Positions 24,933-33,930 of a stretch of 64,000 bases of DNA are shown piece by piece; position 1 is the stretch's first letter; each line of letters starts with the position of its first letter. The notes under the pieces are model-generated. The model had not been told where the DNA came from. It worked only from the letters and a program-made list of their open reading frames with translations, and did not search any database. Made by a program: the position numbers and the translations under genes. The stretch lies in assembly GCF_013366375.1 (NCBI RefSeq), contig NZ_JABWMJ010000013.1:62001-126000 (forward strand). The letters are read 5' to 3'. The DNA comes from Rhizobacter koreensis (lineage in GTDB: Bacteria; Pseudomonadota; Gammaproteobacteria; Burkholderiales; Burkholderiaceae_C).

Positions 24933-25271
24933 GGCTCAACGCAGGACCACCGAACGTTGGAGTCGGAGCGCTAAGCGTCAGTTCCCTGATTGAGTCGAGA
25001 AAGACTCGGTTCGCACGCGTTCTGCCCGAGCCCGGCGTCTGGAGGGCCGAAGATTCCGTCGCTGAGGTAGCGTCCCGCAAGCGCCGAAGGCATGACTGTG
25101 TCGCCTACTCGTGAACGGACGCCGGCGACCGACGGCTCCCAGCCTGTTCTTGAATAGCCGACGCGGCCTCTTTGGGCCGCCGCCGGGCGCCCCCCGCGCC
25201 GATTCGAAACTGAGGCCACGCACCTCCAAATCGGCGTCACTTGACATTCGCCGTTCCCGCCAGGTTTCCAC
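24933..25271. other. Divergent intergenic region before the ars operon
   Basis: About 340 bases between the small His-rich gene (-) and arsR (+). Apart from the promoter elements next to arsR nothing recognisable was seen. Confidence 0.35.
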
Positions 25272-25277
25272 TATACT
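25272..25277 (+). promoter_or_regulatory. Likely -10 box of the ars operon promoter
   Basis: TATACT lies seven bases before the GTG start of arsR, so the transcript would be almost leaderless. A TTGACA at 25241-25246 is 25 bases away, too far for a standard spacer, so the true -35 is unclear. ArsR repressors normally cover such a promoter; no clear dyad was found. Confidence 0.35.
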
Positions 25278-25283
25278 TGTAGG

Positions 25284-25607
25284 GTGGACGAATCAAGGAT
25301 TGTGAAGTCGCTCGCGGCCCTAGCGCAACCGATTCGGTTGCAGGTGTTCCGCGCCTTGGTGGTCGCCGGCCAAGCCGGCATGACACCTGGAACGATGGCG
25401 CAGGGACTTGGCATCCCGCCGAATACGCTTTCGTTCCACCTCAAGGAGCTCGCGAATGCGGGGCTCGTCACCCAGGAGCGCGTGAGCCGAAACATCGTCT
25501 ACCGTGCCGCCTACGAGCAGATGAACGCCCTGCTCGGCTACCTCACCGAGAACTGCTGCCGAGGCGAGGCTTGCATGCCGGCCGACGCCGCAGTTGCGTG
25601 CTGCTGA
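25284..25607 (+). CDS. arsR: ArsR-family arsenic-responsive repressor
   Basis: 107 residues, winged helix-turn-helix: LAALAQPIRLQVFRALVVAG, GIPPNTLSFHLKELANAGLV (recognition helix), and a C-terminal wing. Cys residues cluster at the C-terminus (ENCCRGEACMP, AVACC), the arsenite site of the type with C-terminal Cys pairs. Start GTG 25284, matching the MDExxIVKSLAAL start common in this subfamily. Its stop overlaps the arsH start. It is expected to repress arsRHC-acr3 and release DNA on binding As(III). Confidence 0.92.
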   Translation: MDESRIVKSLAALAQPIRLQVFRALVVAGQAGMTPGTMAQGLGIPPNTLSFHLKELANAGLVTQERVSRNIVYRAAYEQMNALLGYLTENCCRGEACMPADAAVACC

Positions 25608-26362
25608 TGGCGCTGCGCACCCTTGCCGATCCAACCCACCTGCCGGCTCTCGATCCAGCGTACGCACATAGGACACCCGGGCAAGGACTTGGGCCTGAGC
25701 ACAGGGCGCCAGGGATCCTGCTGCTGTACGGCTCGCTGCGCACGCGCTCGTTCTCGCGCCTGGCCGTGGAAGAAGCCGCCCGGCTGCTCCAGTTCTTCGG
25801 CGCCGAGACCCGCATCTTCGACCCGTCGGAGCTGCCGCTTCCCGATCAGGTGAACGGGGACGATCACCCGGCCATCCACGAGTTGCGCGAGCTGTCGATG
25901 TGGTCGGAAGGGCACGTATGGTGCAGCCCCGAGCGCCACGGCCAGATCACCGGGCTCATGAAAGCGCAGATCGACCACCTCCCGCTCGAGTTCGGCGGCA
26001 TGCGGCCGACGCAGGGCCGCACGCTCGCCGTCATGCAGGTCTCCGGCGGATCGCAGAGCTTTAACGCGGTCAACACGCTGCGCCTGCTTGGGCGCTGGAT
26101 GCGCATGTTCACGATCCCGAACCAGTCGAGCGTCGCCAAGGCGTTCGAGGAGTTCGACGCTGCCGGCCGCATGAGGCCGTCGGCCTACTACGACCGCATC
26201 GTCGACGTGATGGAGGAGCTGGTGCGGATCACTGTGCTCATGCGCCCCCACGTCGACCAGCTCACTGACCGCTACTCGGAACGCAAGCAGGCCAAGACGC
26301 CGATCGACGCGGCCAAGGACCTGTCTGCCATCGCTATCGCTCAACCTGCGGAGTCCTCATGA
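25607..26362 (+). CDS. arsH: ArsH, NADPH-dependent FMN reductase-type organoarsenical oxidase
   Basis: 251 residues from ATG 25607, which shares its A with the arsR stop. The flavodoxin-like FMN-binding motif GSLRTRSFSRLAVEEAARLL is the ArsH signature; PERHGQITGLMKAQIDHLP and QVSGGSQSFNAVNTLRLLGR are further family blocks. ArsH oxidises trivalent methylated arsenicals with NADPH. The first 40 residues before GILLLYGSLR are the usual ArsH extension. Confidence 0.93.
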   Translation: MALRTLADPTHLPALDPAYAHRTPGQGLGPEHRAPGILLLYGSLRTRSFSRLAVEEAARLLQFFGAETRIFDPSELPLPDQVNGDDHPAIHELRELSMWSEGHVWCSPERHGQITGLMKAQIDHLPLEFGGMRPTQGRTLAVMQVSGGSQSFNAVNTLRLLGRWMRMFTIPNQSSVAKAFEEFDAAGRMRPSAYYDRIVDVMEELVRITVLMRPHVDQLTDRYSERKQAKTPIDAAKDLSAIAIAQPAESS

Positions 26363-26865
26363 CCGACACCAAGACCTACAACGTGCTGGTGCTCTGCACG
26401 GGTAACTCGGCGCGCAGCATCATGGCCGAGGCGCTGATCAACACGATGGGGCGCGGGCGCTTCAAAGCCTATAGCGCCGGCAGCCACCCGGGCGGCCAGG
26501 TCAACCCGTTCGCGATCGAGCAGGTGCGTGCTACCGGCTACCCGCTCGACAACCTTCGCAGCAAGAGCTGGGACGAGTTCGCGGCACCTGGCGCGCCGCA
26601 GATGGACTTCGTCATCACCGTTTGCGACAACGCCGCCGGTGAAGCCTGCCCGTACTGGCCAGGCTCGCCGCTCACGACCCACTGGGGCTTCGAGGATCCT
26701 GCGGCAGTCGAAGGCACCGACGAGCACAAGCGGGCGGCGTTCGAGAAGGTGTTCCGCCAGATCCTCACCCGCGTGCAGCTGTTCGTGAACCTGCCGCTGC
26801 ACGTACTCGACCAGACCGCGATCAAGCGCGAGATCGACAGCATCGGGAAGGCCAAGCCGCAGTGA
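26359..26865 (+). CDS. arsC: Arsenate reductase, low-molecular-weight phosphatase type
   Basis: 168 residues. VLVLCTGNSARSIMAEAL contains the CX5R-S phosphatase loop with nucleophile Cys13. The later DFVITVCDNAAGEACPYWPG provides the second and third redox Cys seen in thioredoxin- or mycothiol-linked ArsC. It reduces As(V) to As(III) for export by Acr3. ATG overlaps the arsH stop (ATGA), and its own stop overlaps the acr3 GTG. Confidence 0.94.
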   Translation: MTDTKTYNVLVLCTGNSARSIMAEALINTMGRGRFKAYSAGSHPGGQVNPFAIEQVRATGYPLDNLRSKSWDEFAAPGAPQMDFVITVCDNAAGEACPYWPGSPLTTHWGFEDPAAVEGTDEHKRAAFEKVFRQILTRVQLFVNLPLHVLDQTAIKREIDSIGKAKPQ

Positions 26866-27944
26866 GCATCAGTGCCCCCGCAGCCACGCTGAAGGCGCCG
26901 CCAGCAAACGCGATCAGCTTCTTTGAACGCTACCTGACGGTGTGGGTGGCGCTCTGCATCGTCGCAGGCATCGCGCTCGGTCAGTTCTTCCCGTCGGCCT
27001 TCCAGGCCGTCGCCGCGATGGAGGTGGCGCAGGTCAACCTCCCGGTGGGGGTCCTGATCTGGGTGATGATCATTCCGATGCTGGTCAAGATCGACTTCGG
27101 CGCTCTCGGCCAGGTCCGCGAGCACTGGCGCGGCATCGGCGTCACGCTGTTCGTGAACTGGGGCGTCAAGCCCTTTTCGATGGCGTTGCTGGCGTGGCTG
27201 TTCGTGCGGCATCTGTTTGCCCCGTACCTACCGGCGGAGCAGATCGACAGCTACGTCGCTGGCTTGATCCTGCTGGGGGCGGCGCCTTGCACGGCGATGG
27301 TGTTCGTCTGGAGCAAGCTTACCGGCGGCGACCCCTACTTCACGCTGTCGCAGGTGGCGCTGAACGACCTGCTGATGGTCTTCGCGTTCGCGCCGATCGT
27401 CGCCCTGCTGCTCGGGATGTCCTCGATCAACGTGCCCTGGGACACGCTGCTGATGTCGGTGGGGCTCTACATCGTGGTGCCGGTGATCCTGGCGCAGCTA
27501 CTGCGTCACTGGCTTCTAGCCAAGGGGCCAGCCAGCTTCGCCGCTGCGATGGCGCGGATAGGTCCGTGGTCGATCGCGGCCTTGCTCGCGACGCTCGTGC
27601 TGCTGTTCGCGTTCCAAGGCGAGGCGATCCTCGAGCAGCCGCTGATCATCGCCATGCTGGCGGTGCCGATCCTGCTGCAGGTGTTCTTCAACTCGGCGCT
27701 CGCCTACTGGCTCAACCGCAAGGTCCGCGAGAAACATAGCGTCGCCTGCCCGTCGGCGTTGATCGGCGCCAGCAACTTCTTCGAGCTGGCGGTCGCGGCG
27801 GCGATCAGCATCTTCGGCTTCAACTCGGGCGCGGCACTAGCCACGGTGGTCGGCGTGCTGATCGAGGTGCCCGTAATGCTGCTTGTTGTGCGCGTCGTAA
27901 ACCGGTCGCGCGCTTGGTACGACGAAGGCGCGCAGAGGGGCTAA
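26862..27944 (+). CDS. acr3: Acr3-type arsenite efflux permease
   Basis: 360 residues from GTG 26862 overlapping arsC. About ten membrane helices. The conserved Acr3 segment LILLGAAPCTAMVFVWSKLT holds the essential Cys, and ALIGASNFFELAVAAAISIF is the second conserved block. Inner-membrane exporter of As(III). Last gene of the operon; the order arsR-arsH-arsC-acr3 with every junction overlapping points to translational coupling. Confidence 0.95.
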   Translation: MSISAPAATLKAPPANAISFFERYLTVWVALCIVAGIALGQFFPSAFQAVAAMEVAQVNLPVGVLIWVMIIPMLVKIDFGALGQVREHWRGIGVTLFVNWGVKPFSMALLAWLFVRHLFAPYLPAEQIDSYVAGLILLGAAPCTAMVFVWSKLTGGDPYFTLSQVALNDLLMVFAFAPIVALLLGMSSINVPWDTLLMSVGLYIVVPVILAQLLRHWLLAKGPASFAAAMARIGPWSIAALLATLVLLFAFQGEAILEQPLIIAMLAVPILLQVFFNSALAYWLNRKVREKHSVACPSALIGASNFFELAVAAAISIFGFNSGAALATVVGVLIEVPVMLLVVRVVNRSRAWYDEGAQRG

Positions 27945-28001
27945 GCCAGGCTCTGCGGAAGCGAAGTCACGGACCCAAGGGAAGGCGCAGGGCTGATCCG
28001 C

Positions 28002-28613
28002 ATGGATGCTCGTCTGGGTGTGCGCGCACCCCCCGAGCTCGGTGCGGGCGTCAACGGCTTTGCGGCGCCGCTCGCCGGGTTCTTCGCCATCGATGCGCTC
28101 GACTGACACGAGTTCGGTCAGATCGGCACCTTGTTCGCTTACACCGAAAGCTTCGTCTTGGGCAGCGGCCTTGCGATCGTGCCGTTCCTCTATGGCGGCG
28201 TGGTTAAGGAGCACGGCTGGCTCCCCGACCGCCAGTTCGTCGATGCCGTCGCCGTGGCCATGATCAAGCCGGGACCGGTCGTCATCACCACCGGCCTCTT
28301 CGGTTATCTGGTGGCCGGGTTCTGGAGCGCCGTGGTTGCCGCTCTGGCGACCTTCGTGCCGTGCTACCTGTTCACGATCCTGCCGGCGCCGTACTTCAAG
28401 AAGTACGGCAAGCGCCCGGCCATCGTCGCGGTCGTGGACGGGGTGACCGCGGCGGCCATCGGTTCGATCACGGGCGCGGTCATCGTGCTCGGCCAGCGCG
28501 CGATCACGGACTGGATCACCGCGGGGCTCGCGCTCGCGACGGTTGCGGTGCTGTGGCGGTTCAAGAAGATCCCGAGCCGCTGGTGGTGCTTGTCGCAGAG
28601 TGAGCCCTGGTAG
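28002..28613 (+). pseudogene. chrA: Chromate transporter ChrA relic (C-terminal half)
   Basis: The frame LFAYTESFVLGSGLAIVPFL then YGGVVKEHGWLPDRQF and AMIKPGPVVITTGLFGYLVA is the second CHR domain of ChrA. The first half is absent: upstream only about 35 residues (PELGAGVNGFAAPLAGFFAI) remain before an in-frame TGA near 28106. At the 3' end FKKIP runs out of frame; one more C in ATCCCGAG would give FKKIPEPLVVLVAE. It follows acr3 by about 60 bases. Not expected to be functional. Confidence 0.8.
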
Positions 28614-28748
28614 TCCACCCACTTGTCGTTTGAGTGACCACGGGAGTCATGATGAAGCAGGCATCGATGGTCTGGTCGATCCCCTCCTCGCCACCGGCAC
28701 GCCGGCTTCCCCCAGCATGTACAAGAGTCCCAGTTGGACTTCCAGGGT

Positions 28749-29240
28749 TCAGCGGGTCGGGCGTGGAAGCGGCGGCCAGCGGAGCGTCGCTCCACGTCTC
28801 TCCGGGCCCGCCAAGGGAACACCCGCGATGGTCGCGTGCTCCTTCACGGTCTCGAACGCTGCCAGCCCGCCGTCTTCCGCCTTGAAGAAGGTGTGGGAGA
28901 CGTCCACCTCGTGCACCAGCACCTCGCCGAGGTCAAGCCCACTGCGGGCTGGCCTTGTCAAGCGCAGTCCCGCCTCCTCGCACGTGTAGTCGGTCTCCTG
29001 CTGCAGGACCGCGCGTCTCCCGCCGGCCGACACCACGAGTTGGCCGGGGGACTGACTCATCAACAGGGACACGCTGCGGGGCGGGCTGGCCGAGCCCGTC
29101 TGCGGCATGAGCAGTGAGTCCAAGCGCTTGCTCTGAGGGCTGGGTTGGTCGTTGGCATAGGTACCGCCGAGGTCCGGGCACACCGCGGGGCTCCGCACGC
29201 CGGCGCACCCGGAAAGGGCGAGCACAACCCACGCCGTCAT
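28749..29240 (-). CDS. Hypothetical lipoprotein
   Basis: 163 residues from ATG 29240; MTAWVVLALSGCAG has a lipobox LSGC. The mature part starts PAVCPDLGGTYANDQP, then SVSLLMSQSPGQLVVSAGGR and RRAVLQQETDYTCEEAGLRL. Short secreted lipoproteins with a CPDLGGTY-like start occur widely and have no known function. It lies downstream of the transporter gene at 29320 on the same strand with an 80-base gap. Confidence 0.6.
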   Translation of the reverse strand: MTAWVVLALSGCAGVRSPAVCPDLGGTYANDQPSPQSKRLDSLLMPQTGSASPPRSVSLLMSQSPGQLVVSAGGRRAVLQQETDYTCEEAGLRLTRPARSGLDLGEVLVHEVDVSHTFFKAEDGGLAAFETVKEHATIAGVPLAGPERRGATLRWPPLPRPTR

Positions 29241-29319
29241 CGATACCGAGCTCCGGCACAGGAACGAGGTGGTTGCGGCGTTCAGGCAGGTTCTCCGAAG
29301 TGTCCAGCGGACAGGGCTC

Positions 29320-30378
29320 CTAGTGCCGGTGCAGGTGGTGCTCGTCGGGCACGTGCGGATGGGCATGCCGGATTGGCTCGTGCCGATGCACGTGGCTGTG
29401 AGCGCCTGTGCCAACGGGATGATCGTGGTGTCCATGGTGTAGGTCGTCATGCGAGTGTGCGTGCTCGTGCTCGATAGGCTCGTGCTCGTGTTCGTGCGAA
29501 TGGGTCTCCGCGAGGTGCAGCGCGATGCCGCTGACCATCAGCACAGCGCCCGCGAGCATCCACATGCTGCCGCTGCGCTCCCCCAACAGGAAGGCAAGCG
29601 CGGCTCCGACGAAAGGCGCGAACGCGAATACTGAACCGGTGCGTGCCGCTCCAAAGGCTCGCTGCGCCAGGAGATAGAAGCGAAGGCTCAAGCCATAGCC
29701 CGTTACGCCAACGGCGAGCAAGCCCAAGGCCGACCAGAACTGGGGGACCGGCTCGCCGAAGACGATCGCCAGAACCGCCGTCGCCGACGCGCCGATGACG
29801 CCCTTTAGCATGACCACCTGGCCAGGATCCCGCTCCGCCAACGCGCGTGAAAGTGTGTTGTCGACGCCCCATGCAGCGGTCGCGACCAGGACGGCGAGCA
29901 GGCCGAGAACCTGGCTGGAACCCGCCTGCGATCGATCGAGAACCAGGGCCGAACCGCCGAGCGTCAGCAAGGCCATTGCGAGGATCACGCGCCGGTCCAG
30001 CGTCTCGTGATACCAGAGCCTTGCGAGCACTGCGGTGAAGACGGCCTCCAGCGTCAGCATGAGCGATGCACTGGTCCCGCTGGTTTGCTGAAGGCCCCAG
30101 GCAAGCGCCACCGGGCCTATCGCCGCGCCGAAGAGCGCCATCAGTGCGAGCCTTGAAGCATCCCGCCGTCGAACCCGCGCCTCCTTCTCGACGGGGCGTC
30201 GTAACGTGGCACCAGTGAACGCAGCGCCGGCGTACAGCAACGCTGCCGTCGTGAGGCTTCCAACGGCGCTGCCAAAGCGCTGCACGAGAGGCGTGCTGAC
30301 GCCGAAAAGAACGGCAGCTGCCAGGGCGAGCAGACCGCCCTGCAACGCCGGCCAGCGCCGCGCGCCAACTTCCATCAC
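29320..30378 (-). CDS. EamA/DMT-family transporter with long His-rich C-terminus
   Basis: 352 residues. Two EamA repeats, about ten helices, starting LQGGLLALAAAVLFGVSTPL with the family Pro and VQRFG. After the last helix (VLMVSGIALHLAET) come about 60 residues dominated by His: HSHEHEHEPIEHEHAHSHDD and HLHHGHHDHP-type runs, ending HHLHRH. His tails of this kind bind Zn, Ni or Co in transporters. The start (GTG 30378 or ATG 30375) overlaps the stop of the upstream gene, so it is part of the RND operon. Substrate unknown; divalent metal is inferred. Confidence 0.85.
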   Translation of the reverse strand: MMEVGARRWPALQGGLLALAAAVLFGVSTPLVQRFGSAVGSLTTAALLYAGAAFTGATLRRPVEKEARVRRRDASRLALMALFGAAIGPVALAWGLQQTSGTSASLMLTLEAVFTAVLARLWYHETLDRRVILAMALLTLGGSALVLDRSQAGSSQVLGLLAVLVATAAWGVDNTLSRALAERDPGQVVMLKGVIGASATAVLAIVFGEPVPQFWSALGLLAVGVTGYGLSLRFYLLAQRAFGAARTGSVFAFAPFVGAALAFLLGERSGSMWMLAGAVLMVSGIALHLAETHSHEHEHEPIEHEHAHSHDDLHHGHHDHPVGTGAHSHVHRHEPIRHAHPHVPDEHHLHRH

Positions 30379-30755
30379 TTCACCGTGAAGCGAACTGTGA
30401 TCACCTTCTTGTTCGGCAAGGTCACGGCAGCAACGGCCTTGGCACCCGCCTCGAGCTTGACGCCTCTGGCCTCGAGCTTGTTTTCCTCGGTGGCGGTCAA
30501 GTCTGCCTCGGACTTCTCCGCACCGTTGAGAACCGTCAGCTTGCCTGTCATCCCGGCTGTCGGGTGAGGCGTGCCGTGGTCATCGACGTACAGATGAACC
30601 ACGTCGCCATGCTGGGCGAGTTCGAACCCCAGGTCGCCAGCGGCTGCGACCGTGCCGCCGTGCTTTGCGGCCTCGGGTCCATGCGCCATCGCCACATTGA
30701 TCGAAACCACCGCGACACCCGCGAGCGCCAGCTTCAGGAACTTCGTCATCGTCAT
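30375..30755 (-). CDS. Small periplasmic protein of the RND operon
   Basis: 126 residues; signal peptide ending NVAMA, then AHGPEAAKHGGTVAAAGDLG and FELAQHGDVVHLYVDDHGTP. A beta-rich fold is likely (KKVITVRFTVK end). His residues lie near the mature N-terminus and in the middle. GGAGTGAAGA precedes the ATG. Proteins starting AHGP...KHGG are common next to divalent-metal RND pumps; I know no assigned function. Coupled to the His-tailed transporter downstream. Confidence 0.75.
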   Translation of the reverse strand: MTMTKFLKLALAGVAVVSINVAMAHGPEAAKHGGTVAAAGDLGFELAQHGDVVHLYVDDHGTPHPTAGMTGKLTVLNGAEKSEADLTATEENKLEARGVKLEAGAKAVAAVTLPNKKVITVRFTVK

Positions 30756-30811
30756 TCTTCACTCCATCCATCGACACGTTGAATCAGGCCGTGTCGTGTG
30801 AGCCTGTGGGA

Positions 30812-33800
30812 TCAGTACGTTTCCTGCGAAGCCTCTGCGAGGATCTTGCGGGTTGCCGGCCCTCCGAGCCAGGCGTAGGCCAGCGGCGTCACCAGGGTGT
30901 CGAGCAGCGTCGAACTGATCAGCCCGCCGAAGATCACCACCGCTACCGGGTGCAGGATTTCCTTGCCGGGAGCGTCGGCGGCCAGCAGCAGCGGGACGAG
31001 GGCGAACGCGGCGACCAGCGCCGTCATCAACACCGGGGTCAGTCGCTCGAGCGAGCCGCGCACGATCATCTGGGGACCAAAGCTCTCGCCCTCGAACCGG
31101 CAGAGGTTGATGTAGTGGCTGATCTTGAGGATGCCGTTGCGCGTCGCGATCCCTGCGAGCGTGATGAAGCCGACCATCGACGCGACCGAGAGCGAGACCC
31201 CGGCGAGCCACATCGCGACAACGCTGCCGACGAGCGCGAGCGGGATGTTCGCCATGATGATGGCCGCCAGCACCCCTGACCGATAGCGGGAGTAGAGGAC
31301 CAGGAACATCATCGCCAACGACACCAGCGACAGCAGGACGATGAGCTGGGTCGCCTGTTCCTGCGCCTGGAACTGGCCTTCGAGGCTGACGAAGGTGCCT
31401 GTGGGGAGCGCCGTCTTTGCGATCACGCTGCGGATGTCGCCGATGACCTTGGCCATGTCGGACCCGTCGGTGTTCGCATAGACGACGATGCGGCGGCGCC
31501 CGTTCTCGCGGCCGATCTGGTTAGGACCGTCGGTCTCTTCGACGGTGGCGATGCTCGACACCGGAATGCGACCGGACGGCGTGTCGAGCAGCACCGAGGC
31601 GAGGTCCTGCGGCGACCGTCGCTCGTCGGGCAGTCGCAGCACAAGGTCGTAGCGGCGGCTGCCGTCGACGATCTCGGCGCCGTGGGCACCGTCGGTCAGT
31701 GCCTGCAGCGTCCGGACCGCCTCGGCCGGCGTGAGGCCGAACTGGGCGGCCTTGCGGTAGTCGACTCGGACGCTGATCTGCGGGATCAGGACCTGCTTTT
31801 CGACCGTGAGGTCGACGAGACTCGGCACATCCGCAAGCTTGCGACGCATCTGCTCGGCCACGCCGCGCAGCCCGTCCAGATCGTCGCCGTAGATCTTCAG
31901 AGCGATCTGTGCCCGAACACCTGACAGCAGATGGTCCAGTCGGTGCGAGATCGGCTGGCCGATCGCAACCACCGCCGGCAGCGACGCCAGCTCGGAGCGA
32001 ATGTGCGCCATCACCTGTTCGCGGTTGCGCTCGGAGCGCTTCAGGTCGACGTCGATCTCGGCCGAATGAACGCCCTCGGCATGCTCGTCGAGCTCGGCGC
32101 GCCCGGTGCGTCGGCCGACCTGCGAGACCTCGGGAACCTGCGCGATCAGCTTCTCGGCAACGCTTCCCATGCGGTTGGCTTCGGCCAGCGACGTCCCCGG
32201 GTTGAACATCAGCGACAACACGAGCGAGCCCTCGTTGAACGCCGGCAGGAACGCGCGAGGGAAGAACGGCACGGTGGCGGCTGCGAGAACAACCGCGAGC
32301 GCCGCCGCCGCCAGGATCGGCTTTGCACGCGGCATCGACCAGCCGAGAAGCCTTGCATCCTGCCGCTTGAGCCATCTCACGAGCGGGCTGTCGCCGTGGT
32401 CGAGCCGCTTCATCCGCGGCAGCAGGTACGCGCAGAGCGCCGGCGTCACGGTCACCGAGACCACCATCGACGCGAGGATCGAGACGATGTAGGCGATGCC
32501 GAGGGGCGTGAAGAGGCGGCCCTCGATGCCCGGCAGCGCAAACAAGGGCACGAACACAAGCACGACGATCGCGGTGGCGTAGAGGATGCCCGAGCGGACC
32601 TCGACGCTCGCGCGCCAGACCACCTCGAGCACGCTGGCCGGGCTCGCCGATGCGCGGTTCAGACGCAGCCGGCGCACGATGTTTTCCACGCCCACCACCG
32701 CGTCGTCGACGAGCTCGCCGATCGCGATCGCCAGGCCGCCGAGCGTCATCACGTTGATCGACTGGTCGAGCCAACGAAACACGAGCGCGGTCATGGCGAG
32801 CGACAGCGGTATCGCGATCAGCGAGATCAGCGTCGTACGCAGCGACAGCAGAAACGCGAAGAGCACGATCGCGACCATGATGGCGCCGTCGCGCAGCGCC
32901 TCGGTGACGTTGCCGAGCGAGGCCTTGATGAAGTCCGCCTGCCGGAACAGCACCCGCGGAGCCGACATGCCCTTCGGCAGGCCTTGCTTCAGCTCGTCGA
33001 GCGCAAGCTCGATGTCGCGGGTCAGGCGCACCGTGTCTGCGGCGGGCTGCTTCTGCACACTGACGATGACGGCCGGAGCGCCGTTGTAGCCGGCATCGCC
33101 GCGCTTCATCCCGGCCGCGAAGCGGGCTGTCGCGACCTGCTCGAGCAGCACCGGCCGGCCGTCCTTCCAGGCCACCGCGAGCTGCTGCAGATCCTCGACC
33201 CGGTTGGTACGTGCCAGGTGGCGGATCAGGAACTCACGGCCGTTCAGGTCGATGAAGCCGCCACCGGCGTTCGACGCGAAGCCGCGCAGCGCCTGCTCGA
33301 CCTGGGTCAGCGTGATGCCGAACTGCGCCATCCGTGCCGGATCGGGCTCGACGCGCAGCTGCCGCACGTCGCCCCCGATAGGAATCACCTGCGCGACGCC
33401 GGCGATCGACAGCAGTCGCGGCCGCAGGACGAAGTCGGCGTACTCGCGGGCCTGCATCGCGGTGGCTGCATCCGCGCCGCCCTGCAGCGGCAAGGCGATC
33501 AGCATGATCTCGCCCATGATCGAGGAGACCGGTCCCATGATCGGCGCGATGCCCGCGGGCAACTGCTCGCGCGTCAACGCCAATCGCTCGGAGACGAGCT
33601 GCCGGTTGCGGTAGATGTCGGTGCCCCAGTCGAACTCGGCATAGGCGATCGAAAGGCCCACGCCGGAGGTCGAGCGCACCCGGGTCACGCCGGGCATGCC
33701 GTTGAGCGCCGTCTCGATCGGGAAGGTGATGAGCTGCTCGACCTCCTCGGGCGCCATGCCGCCGGCCTCGGTCAGCACCGTGATGACAGGCTTGTTGAGG

Positions 33801-33922
33801 TCCGGGAACACGTCTACCGGCGTGCGCCAGGCGGTGAAGGCGCCGTAGGCGAGGAGCAGCGCCGCGACCGCGAGGACGAACAGGCGGTTAGCCAGGCTGT
33901 AGCGAACGATCCAGTCGAACAT
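30812..33922 (-). CDS. Heavy-metal RND efflux permease (CzcA-like, not the Cu/Ag type)
   Basis: 1036 residues, the usual length. N-terminus FDWIVRYSLANRLFVLAVAA and the helix-4 segment GLAIAIGELVDDAVVGVENI with two acidic residues place it in the heavy-metal (HME) group. The three Met that bind Cu(I) in CusA are absent (the equivalent region reads EGSLVLSLMFNPGTS), so monovalent copper is unlikely; a divalent ion is more probable, but the exact subgroup cannot be fixed by eye. The gene follows its membrane fusion gene by eight bases and precedes the 30375 gene. Confidence 0.9.
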   Translation of the reverse strand: MFDWIVRYSLANRLFVLAVAALLLAYGAFTAWRTPVDVFPDLNKPVITVLTEAGGMAPEEVEQLITFPIETALNGMPGVTRVRSTSGVGLSIAYAEFDWGTDIYRNRQLVSERLALTREQLPAGIAPIMGPVSSIMGEIMLIALPLQGGADAATAMQAREYADFVLRPRLLSIAGVAQVIPIGGDVRQLRVEPDPARMAQFGITLTQVEQALRGFASNAGGGFIDLNGREFLIRHLARTNRVEDLQQLAVAWKDGRPVLLEQVATARFAAGMKRGDAGYNGAPAVIVSVQKQPAADTVRLTRDIELALDELKQGLPKGMSAPRVLFRQADFIKASLGNVTEALRDGAIMVAIVLFAFLLSLRTTLISLIAIPLSLAMTALVFRWLDQSINVMTLGGLAIAIGELVDDAVVGVENIVRRLRLNRASASPASVLEVVWRASVEVRSGILYATAIVVLVFVPLFALPGIEGRLFTPLGIAYIVSILASMVVSVTVTPALCAYLLPRMKRLDHGDSPLVRWLKRQDARLLGWSMPRAKPILAAAALAVVLAAATVPFFPRAFLPAFNEGSLVLSLMFNPGTSLAEANRMGSVAEKLIAQVPEVSQVGRRTGRAELDEHAEGVHSAEIDVDLKRSERNREQVMAHIRSELASLPAVVAIGQPISHRLDHLLSGVRAQIALKIYGDDLDGLRGVAEQMRRKLADVPSLVDLTVEKQVLIPQISVRVDYRKAAQFGLTPAEAVRTLQALTDGAHGAEIVDGSRRYDLVLRLPDERRSPQDLASVLLDTPSGRIPVSSIATVEETDGPNQIGRENGRRRIVVYANTDGSDMAKVIGDIRSVIAKTALPTGTFVSLEGQFQAQEQATQLIVLLSLVSLAMMFLVLYSRYRSGVLAAIIMANIPLALVGSVVAMWLAGVSLSVASMVGFITLAGIATRNGILKISHYINLCRFEGESFGPQMIVRGSLERLTPVLMTALVAAFALVPLLLAADAPGKEILHPVAVVIFGGLISSTLLDTLVTPLAYAWLGGPATRKILAEASQETY

Positions 33923-33930
33923 CGTGCGCT

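Noticed and set aside
25241..25277. TTGACA and TATACT as one standard promoter
   Set aside because: The spacing is 25 bases, beyond the 16-19 used by sigma-70 or MerR-type promoters; only the -10 was kept.
28614..28748. Possible extension of the chrA relic or a further small gene
   Set aside because: After restoring the 3' frame of chrA the remaining bases show no further CHR-family sequence and no independent gene.
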